Of a DNA stretch of 64,000 nucleotides, positions 58,362 to 64,000 are shown in pieces. A program made the position numbers and the translations under genes. The notes under the pieces were generated by a model, which was not told the origin of the DNA, did no database searches, and worked only from the letters and a program-made list of their open reading frames with translations. Source of the DNA: Psychrobacter immobilis (GTDB lineage Bacteria; Pseudomonadota; Gammaproteobacteria; Pseudomonadales; Moraxellaceae). Where the stretch lies: NCBI RefSeq assembly GCF_904846285.1, contig NZ_CAJHAD010000015.1:1-64000 (forward strand), in the 5' to 3' direction. The stretch's first letter is position 1, and each line of letters begins with the position of its first letter.

Positions 58362-59897
58362 TTAACCACACTCGGCCTCAACGACGCTTAGCTTCACGCC
58401 CCATTTAGCGAATTGCTCAACCTCAGTATGCAAATCTGATAATAAGAAAGCATAGTGCTCACTACTCTCGCCAAGCGTGATTTGCCAGCGATTATTATCA
58501 ATTACTTTTAACGCTAGCTTTGGTAACTCGTACTCACTACGGCTGTGATGCGCGAGTACCGCTAGACGTAGCAGCAAACACAGATAAACGAGCGAATCAC
58601 CACCGATGGTACAGGTCTGCTCTAACATATCAGCTTTAAGCTTACGGCGATGATTGAGCATCAACTGCGCCATCCGCTTTTGATCCACTTGCGAAAATCC
58701 TGGAATATCAGAGTATTCAATCAAGTAAGCACTGTGCTTATGATAGCCGCTATGCGCAATCGCCAAGCCTATTTCGTGCAAGGACGCCGCCCGTCTGAGT
58801 AAATCGCTATCTTCACTAGTGAGTGCAAGCTTTTCTTTGACTTGCTCAAATAGAGTAAGACTGGTTTTGACCACTTGTTTGGCTTGTTTTTTATCGCCTG
58901 AATAACGCTTTATCAACGCCAAAACACTGCGATCACGCACGTCTTCGCTAGCAAAGCGGCCAAGCATATCGTACATGACGCCTTCGCGTAGCGCGCCATC
59001 TGAGTAAACCATGGTTTCAATGCTCAACACCTTCATGATGGCACGCAGTACCGCAACGCCCGCTGGGAAGACCGCTTTACGGTGCTCTTTGACGCCTTCT
59101 AAGTCTATATCATCAACGTTGCCAATTTTAAGCAATAATTTTTCTAACTTTTTAACGCCTTTATAGGTAATACGCTCTTGCTCATCCGCCCAGCCTTTTG
59201 AGACAAGGACGTTGCGCACCGCTTTAATCGTGCCACTCGAGCCAACGACACTACTCCAGCCTACTTTTTGGTAGCGGCCATTAATCGCCAGCACTTCTTT
59301 ACGTGCAGCTGAGATAGCATTATTAAAAGCTTCTTTGGTAATCAAGCCGTCCGCAAAATACTTTTGCGTAAAAGCGACACAGCCCATCTGTAAGCTTTCG
59401 GTCAATAACGGATCGAACTCTTGACCAATAATAAACTCTGTCGAACCACCACCAATATCAACGACCAAGCGTTTGTCACTACTGGCATTAGTGTGCGAGA
59501 CGCCCAAATAAATCAAGCGCGCCTCTTCACGTCCGGCGATAATCTCAATCGGTTTGGGCAAAATTTTATTGGCACGGTTGATAAAGTCATTGGCGTTTTT
59601 AGCTTGGCGTAAGGCGTTGGTCGCGACGACACGGATGCGCTCAGGCGGCACCGAATCCAAACGCGCGACAAAGCGACTTAAGCATTCAAGACCGCGCTTT
59701 TCAGCAGCAGCGCCCAAAATATTATTCTCATCAAGTCCGGCAGCGAGCTGCACCTTTTCAGACATAGACACCACTTTTCGTACCTCACCATGGTCAAGGC
59801 GCGCAATAGCTAGATGAAAACTGTTGGAGCCAATATCAATGGCAGCCATCATTTCATCATCAGCAAGTGGTGGGTTTTTCAGGTAGTCTTTGGGCAT
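58362..59897 (-). CDS. ppx: Exopolyphosphatase
   Basis: Ppx removes terminal phosphates from polyphosphate; the family also includes GppA, which hydrolyses pppGpp. The 511-residue protein has the ASKHA ATPase fold: MAAIDIGSNSFHLAIARLDHG near residue 15, VPPERIRVVATNALRQAKNA near 104, and LVVDIGGGSTEFIIGQE near 145. A C-terminal HD-like domain follows (RRAASLHEIGLAIAHSGYHKH near 367), as in long Ppx enzymes. Ppx versus GppA cannot be told with certainty from sequence. It is monocistronic, and no ppk gene lies beside it. Confidence 0.92.
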   Translation of the reverse strand: MPKDYLKNPPLADDEMMAAIDIGSNSFHLAIARLDHGEVRKVVSMSEKVQLAAGLDENNILGAAAEKRGLECLSRFVARLDSVPPERIRVVATNALRQAKNANDFINRANKILPKPIEIIAGREEARLIYLGVSHTNASSDKRLVVDIGGGSTEFIIGQEFDPLLTESLQMGCVAFTQKYFADGLITKEAFNNAISAARKEVLAINGRYQKVGWSSVVGSSGTIKAVRNVLVSKGWADEQERITYKGVKKLEKLLLKIGNVDDIDLEGVKEHRKAVFPAGVAVLRAIMKVLSIETMVYSDGALREGVMYDMLGRFASEDVRDRSVLALIKRYSGDKKQAKQVVKTSLTLFEQVKEKLALTSEDSDLLRRAASLHEIGLAIAHSGYHKHSAYLIEYSDIPGFSQVDQKRMAQLMLNHRRKLKADMLEQTCTIGGDSLVYLCLLLRLAVLAHHSRSEYELPKLALKVIDNNRWQITLGESSEHYAFLLSDLHTEVEQFAKWGVKLSVVEAECG

Positions 59898-60428
59898 AAG
59901 CGAAATCGTTACCGTATCAGATAAAAGAGAAAATCATTAAAAGAGCTATATTATTTAACAAAGAAAGTGTTTTTAAAAACCACTGTCATTGCTCGAAACT
60001 ATAGCGCCGTGCTATTCAAACGCCGCCATGCATAGCAATTCAAGCAGAACCAGTTTTGTCATTAAAGCATTTATGCCAAACAGTGGCAAGTAAGCGGCTA
60101 CCATCGCTAAACACAGTATTAACAAGGCAAGTAAGCGCTTGGATAAATTAAGTCAACCTGCATTAAACCTTAGCTAAACAGTCATTAAATAACAATGCTA
60201 AAGTTAGCTTCTACTGCTTGTTTTCATAGCAGCGCTTTGCTACATTAAAAACACAATCTATTGCGTTAAATAATAAGTATATTGTAAGAAAGAACAAGCA
60301 CTTACTTATATCGATAAATGCTCTATCTATACCATTCGATATATATAATAAGCACTAGCTTTCACCAGTTAAGTCCATCACGGAATGATGACGCTCAATC
60401 AATCACACCCCGCAAGGAAGCAAAAGTT
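59898..60428. other. Divergent region between ppx and the DUF962 gene
   Basis: About 530 bases with both promoters. I looked for a Pho-box-like CTGTCAT repeat upstream of ppx; only isolated GTCAT pieces are present. No RNA gene, and no ORF with a ribosome-binding site, is visible. Confidence 0.4.
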
Positions 60429-60833
60429 ATGAAGCAGACAACCGCCCAAGCCGCAAAAACAAAATTATCTACTGACACGGAAAAAACCAATCATGGCAAT
60501 CTTATCCACGTAAAACGTTTAGTTAAGCTAAAATTTTACGATTTTTATTTAAATGAGCATCAAAACATGGCTTGTCGACGTTTGCATTTCGCCGGTAGTA
60601 GCTTTGGTTTTTTGGGATTGGCAAAATCTGTTAAAAACCGCTCCGCAAAGCCACTACTGAAAGGTATTGCCGCAGGATATGCCTGCGCGTGGGTTGGACA
60701 TTTTTTCTTTGAGAAGAACAAACCCGCTTCTTTTAAATTCCCTCTACAGAGCTTTGCCAGCGACTTTCGCATGTATAGCGATGTGCTACGCGGCAGACTC
60801 AGCTTAAAAGACCGTAAGTTCGATAAAATTTAA
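60429..60833 (+). CDS. DUF962 (Mpo1-like) protein
   Basis: A 134-residue protein. The start ATG at 60429 has AAGGAAGCAAAAGTT upstream, a strong ribosome-binding site, so the longer frame from 60318 is not used. The DUF962 pattern is clear: FYDFYLNEHQNMACRRLHFA near residue 40 and AWVGHFFFEKNKPASFKFPL near 92. Relatives include yeast Mpo1, an iron-dependent dioxygenase that alpha-oxidises 2-hydroxy fatty acids, and the two invariant His-containing motifs (EHQN, HFFFEKN) are kept. Bacterial members are poorly studied. It has its own terminator. Confidence 0.85.
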   Translation: MKQTTAQAAKTKLSTDTEKTNHGNLIHVKRLVKLKFYDFYLNEHQNMACRRLHFAGSSFGFLGLAKSVKNRSAKPLLKGIAAGYACAWVGHFFFEKNKPASFKFPLQSFASDFRMYSDVLRGRLSLKDRKFDKI

Positions 60834-60869
60834 TAAGCATCATTTAATAGATTCAATTTAATAAAAATG

Positions 60870-60904
60870 AAAAAGCCAGCATGATGAATCATGTTGGCTT
60901 TTTA
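60870..60904. terminator. Bidirectional terminator
   Basis: AAAAAGCCA gCATGAT ga ATCATG tTGGCTTTTT; it serves the DUF962 gene and the convergent hemL. Confidence 0.9.
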
Positions 60905-60977
60905 TCTTTATTATTAAGATTCAAATACTCTTAACGTATTTAAATAGTGCTTAAACAGTTTTGAAACAGTTCTTAAA

Positions 60978-62279
60978 CTAAGCTTTTGCCATTTCAGCAA
61001 AAATCTCATCAGCGGCTTTAATAGACGCTTCAATATCTGCATCACTATGCTTAATTGACATAAAGCCTGCTTCATAAGCCGATGGCGCCAAATAAATACC
61101 GCGATCTAGCATGCCATGGAAGAAGGTATTAAATACGTCCATATCGCACTCGGTAACGTCATCAAAATTCTGCGGTACGTTTGTTGCCTTGTCTTTAACA
61201 AAGAACATGCCAAACATGCCGCCCAATTTATTGGTACGCATATTAATGCCATGTTTGTCTGCTGCAGCTTGGAAGCCATCAACGAGATGATCTACTTTCG
61301 CAGATAATTCAGCATAAAAACCATCAACGGTTAAGTCTTCAAACATCGCGATACCCGCACGCATCGCCAGTGGATTACCTGATAACGTACCCGCTTGATA
61401 GACGCCGCCAAGTGGCGCGATACAAGACATCACTTCTTTTTTGCCACCAAAAGCACCGACTGGTAAACCAGCACCGATGATTTTACCAAAGCAAGTTAAA
61501 TCAGGGTCAATGCCAAAATGCGCTTGGGCGCCGCCAAGTCCGACGCGAAAACCGGTCATCACTTCGTCAAAAATTAATACTGCGCCGTTGGCGGTACATT
61601 CTGCGCGCAAAGTATCGTGGAATTCTTGGGTCGGAATGACCATATTCATGTTGCCAGCGATTGGTTCAACAATCACGCAGGCAATCTCACTACCCCATTT
61701 ATCAAAGCAATCTTTAATCGCCTGTGGGTCATTATAAGGAATAGTAATCGTATGCTTAGCAAAATCCGCTGGCACGCCTTTTGACGTTGGTTCGCCAATA
61801 TCTAGCATCCCTGAGCCCGCTTTTACCAATAAGCTGTCTGAATGACCATGGTAGCAGCCTTCAAATTTAACGATTTTGTCACGCTCCGTAAACCCGCGCG
61901 CCAAACGAATCGCGCTCATGGTCGCTTCTGTACCTGAGCTGGTCATCCGAATCATCTCAACGCTTGGGACGATTTCGCAAATCTTATCGGCAACCGTGGT
62001 TTCAAACGGCGTTGGTGTACCAAAGCTCAAACCATCATCAGCAGCTTTTTTAACCGCATCAATGACTTTTGGATGCGCGTGACCCAAAATCATGGGACCC
62101 CAAGAGCCGACATAATCGATATAAGCATTGTCTTCGGTGTCATAGATTTTACTGCCGTTAGCACGGTGCATAAAAATAGGCGTGCCACCGACACCGGCAA
62201 AGGCGCGAACCGGTGAGTTTACGCCACCAGGAATATGCTTACGTGCTTGCGCAAAGAGTTGTTCATTTTTAGTGCTCAT
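60978..62279 (-). CDS. hemL: Glutamate-1-semialdehyde 2,1-aminomutase
   Basis: HemL turns glutamate-1-semialdehyde (made by HemA) into 5-aminolevulinate. A PLP enzyme of 433 residues (E. coli 426). Motifs: [20 protein letters not shown] at the start, [20 protein letters not shown] near residue 90, [20 protein letters not shown] near 140, [18 protein letters not shown] near 240, and the PLP lysine in [17 protein letters not shown] near 268. It lies only 46 bases after yjdM on the same strand and is probably co-transcribed with it. Confidence 0.97.
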   Translation of the reverse strand: MSTKNEQLFAQARKHIPGGVNSPVRAFAGVGGTPIFMHRANGSKIYDTEDNAYIDYVGSWGPMILGHAHPKVIDAVKKAADDGLSFGTPTPFETTVADKICEIVPSVEMIRMTSSGTEATMSAIRLARGFTERDKIVKFEGCYHGHSDSLLVKAGSGMLDIGEPTSKGVPADFAKHTITIPYNDPQAIKDCFDKWGSEIACVIVEPIAGNMNMVIPTQEFHDTLRAECTANGAVLIFDEVMTGFRVGLGGAQAHFGIDPDLTCFGKIIGAGLPVGAFGGKKEVMSCIAPLGGVYQAGTLSGNPLAMRAGIAMFEDLTVDGFYAELSAKVDHLVDGFQAAADKHGINMRTNKLGGMFGMFFVKDKATNVPQNFDDVTECDMDVFNTFFHGMLDRGIYLAPSAYEAGFMSIKHSDADIEASIKAADEIFAEMAKA

Positions 62280-62325
62280 AATTATTCTCTACTTATTCAT
62301 TCAATCTTATTTTATTAACAATAAA

Positions 62326-62679
62326 TTAGGCTTTTTTAACCACTGACGATTTCAGCTTCATTGGTCCATAACCATCAAGTTTACAGTCGATATCATGACC
62401 ATCAGACGCATCGGGCAGTAGGCGGATACCTTTTGCTCTCGTGCCGACTTTGATAATGGTTGAGGAACCTTTGACCTTTAAGTCTTTGATCACGGTGACG
62501 GTATCACCATCTTGCAGCTCATTACCGACCGCATCACGGATGACCGCATCTTGCTCTTCAGCTTGCGCCGCATCAGTGTCAGCCGCGGTCCATTCATGAG
62601 CACACATGGGACATACCAGTAACGAACCATCTTCGTACGTATATTCAGCATCGCATTTTGGGCAATTGGGTAAGCTCAT
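62326..62679 (-). CDS. yjdM: YjdM (PhnA-type) zinc-ribbon protein
   Basis: A 117-residue protein. ATG 62679 is the start: GAGGAAATT lies directly upstream and the family begins there; the frame otherwise extends 16 codons without a ribosome-binding site. The N-terminus is a zinc ribbon with two CxxC motifs ([21 protein letters not shown]). The C-terminal SH3-like PhnA domain carries [20 protein letters not shown] and [13 protein letters not shown]. Despite the old name, these proteins are not phosphonoacetate hydrolases, and the role is unknown. It sits just upstream of hemL. Confidence 0.9.
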   Translation of the reverse strand: MSLPNCPKCDAEYTYEDGSLLVCPMCAHEWTAADTDAAQAEEQDAVIRDAVGNELQDGDTVTVIKDLKVKGSSTIIKVGTRAKGIRLLPDASDGHDIDCKLDGYGPMKLKSSVVKKA

Positions 62680-63014
62680 AATTTCCTCGTCAGCCGTGAT
62701 AAATTGGGTGTATTCTACAGCTAACATTGTACCGTAACTCGCCAGCTTTAACCAATCGCTTAGATTGTAAACGCCGTACGGTGATTAATGGATACATTCG
62801 TTTATCTCTTAAAACAGGCGTTTTTTATCACATGGTTTTTTATGGTACTCTGCTTTAACCAAATTTGGTTTGATAGCCATTTGCCTTTAGATGGTAAAAA
62901 ACCTCAAATACTATCTTAAGCATTATTTTAACAGCGAGTTTTACAACGACTTTAATAACTCAGTATTAACCCTAATATCTGAGGCTATAGCGACTAATAA
63001 ATAGGACAATAATA

Positions 63015-63776
63015 ATGACTCAATCAAGCTTATCGACACTCTCATCAGCATTGCCACAATTTGCCCAGCTGACCATTCAAGGTGAAGATGCGGAAAAATT
63101 CTTACAAGGACAATTGACCTCTGATGTCACCAAGCTCGGACTCAGTTATCAAGCAACGGCGCTTAGCAATTTAAAAGGTCGCATTGATTTTGGTCTATGG
63201 ATAAAAAAACAAGACGAAAAGCATTATGATGTGGTTATCAGCGCCGATTGCGCTGAGGCTTTCCAAGCCCATTTAAAAAAGTTCGGTGCCTTTTCAAAGT
63301 TTGATACCAGTGCACCGGCGCCAATTTATCCTTGCGTACTCGATGGGTTGCCGACCTTTAGCCATAAAGAGGAACATAATACGTCAGCAGATACCGAAGC
63401 TTGGATGCAAGCGAGTCTAGCAGCGGGTAACTACTGGATAGCGGCAGCTACGCAAGGACTGTTTCAGCCACAAGAGCTGCGTCTGCATCAGCGCGGCGGT
63501 ATGGATTACGATAAAGGCTGCTACCTTGGTCAAGAAGTCATTGCCCGTATTTATTTTAAAGCAGCGCCAAAAGCCTTTTTACATTATGTTAGCGGCACAG
63601 GCGAGGTACCAGCAGCAGGTGACAAGCTCGATAAAATCCAAGTGGTCAATGCGATTGCAGATGAGAGTGGCTTTAAGGCATTGGTCGTCGCCCGTCCAGA
63701 ACATATAGCGGATAGCGAGCTTACGATATTAGACTTACCGCCAGCACTGCAAGCGGATGTCGCCCGCCAAAAATAA
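63015..63776 (+). CDS. ygfZ: YgfZ/GcvT-domain folate-binding protein
   Basis: YgfZ is a tetrahydrofolate-binding protein needed for iron-sulphur cluster repair in enzymes such as MiaB. The 253-residue protein (E. coli 326) shows the conserved GQLTSDVTKL region near residue 33, LSNLKGRIDFGLWI near 52, and the invariant KGCYLGQEVIARIYFKA near 168, including the essential Cys. The shorter length is in the middle and C-terminal parts. The start ATG at 63015 has AGGACAATAATA upstream. dadA begins 74 bases downstream. Confidence 0.92.
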   Translation: MTQSSLSTLSSALPQFAQLTIQGEDAEKFLQGQLTSDVTKLGLSYQATALSNLKGRIDFGLWIKKQDEKHYDVVISADCAEAFQAHLKKFGAFSKFDTSAPAPIYPCVLDGLPTFSHKEEHNTSADTEAWMQASLAAGNYWIAAATQGLFQPQELRLHQRGGMDYDKGCYLGQEVIARIYFKAAPKAFLHYVSGTGEVPAAGDKLDKIQVVNAIADESGFKALVVARPEHIADSELTILDLPPALQADVARQK

Positions 63777-63850
63777 TGCGAAGTAATCAATAACAAGAAA
63801 CAGTAAACACTATTTAAAGCACTTTTACTAAAAACGCAGCAGAGCAATTT

Positions 63851-64000
63851 ATGAGTCATATTGCGGTACTCGGAGCAGGTGTAGTGGGCGTGACCACCGC
63901 ATGGTATCTTCGCCAAGCAGGCTACGATGTAACCGTCATTGAACGTGAGTCAGCCGCAGGTATGCAAACTTCATTTGCCAATGGTGGGCAGATATCTGTC
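63851..64000 (+). CDS. dadA: D-amino acid dehydrogenase, N-terminal part
   Basis: The gene runs off the right edge. The 50 visible residues begin [20 protein letters not shown], the FAD dinucleotide-binding start of DadA, followed by SFANGGQIS, the family's signature. DadA oxidises D-alanine and other D-amino acids at the membrane, feeding electrons to the respiratory chain. The rest of the gene, and the alanine racemase often beside it, lie outside the window. Confidence 0.88.
   Translation, partial: MSHIAVLGAGVVGVTTAWYLRQAGYDVTVIERESAAGMQTSFANGGQISV

Noticed and set aside
62326..62679. Phosphonate breakdown function suggested by the old PhnA name
   Set aside because: The zinc-ribbon YjdM family is not the phosphonoacetate hydrolase, and no phosphonate genes are nearby.

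Overview
The window looks like a chromosomal segment of a Psychrobacter-type gammaproteobacterium (Moraxellaceae). Base composition is moderate to AT-rich. The run hemA | TPR lipoprotein-sorting neighbour | lolB-ispE | tRNA-Gln | prs | rplY | pth is the usual gammaproteobacterial order. AccA is the short Acinetobacter/Psychrobacter form, and the proteins read like psychrotolerant Moraxellaceae homologues. Most of the window is core metabolism; the clearly accessory part is the first 1.3 kb.

Layout. 1-1530: one end of an IS3-family element abuts an AT-rich orphan gene that has probably lost its 5' end. The gene is followed directly by a folded RNA of about 155 nt, whose architecture and 5' central-bubble sequence resemble 6S RNA, and by a bidirectional terminator. 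1.5-10.3 kb: purL, two tandem flavin-binding (PNPOx-fold) stress proteins, a lipoprotein, pgsA, a possible very small sRNA with an anti-Shine-Dalgarno loop, and a DUF2511 protein. 10.4-21.4 kb: a renalase-like FAD protein, acs, a BaiN-type flavoprotein, a frameshifted pirin, an old yellow enzyme, a lipoprotein and a FadL-type porin. 21.7-30.5 kb: a lipoprotein, an EamA exporter, a solitary and divergent trpB, a Tat-exported GMC oxidoreductase, a small AT-rich orphan beside a hexanucleotide microsatellite, lplA, a glyoxalase-I-like protein and a ClsC-type phospholipase D. 30.8-39.3 kb: a serine hydrolase, a small membrane protein, fadH divergent from an acyl-CoA ligase, a split YeeE/YedE pair and a class V aminotransferase. 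39.5-50 kb: hemA, TPR protein, lolB-ispE, a lipoprotein, two identical tRNA-Gln genes, prs, rplY, pth, panD. 50-64 kb: a Ca2+/cation antiporter, an RDD protein, tRNA-Arg and tRNA-Ser with strong promoters, thiD, proC and yggT, accA and tilS, ppx, a DUF962 protein, yjdM-hemL, ygfZ and the start of dadA.

How the genes fit together. Several serve fatty-acid and acetate use: FadL uptake, acyl-CoA ligase, FadH for unsaturated chains, Acs and AccA. Others serve envelope building (PgsA, ClsC-like PLD, LolB, IspE) and tetrapyrrole synthesis (HemA, HemL). Most transcription units end in clear intrinsic terminators. No CRISPR array, prophage or complete defence island is visible. The best candidates for something unusual are the truncated orphan gene plus folded RNA at the left edge, the anti-SD-loop sRNA near 9.65 kb, an 89-bp inverted-repeat element between rplY and pth, 13-bp repeats after ppx, and the broken pirin gene.
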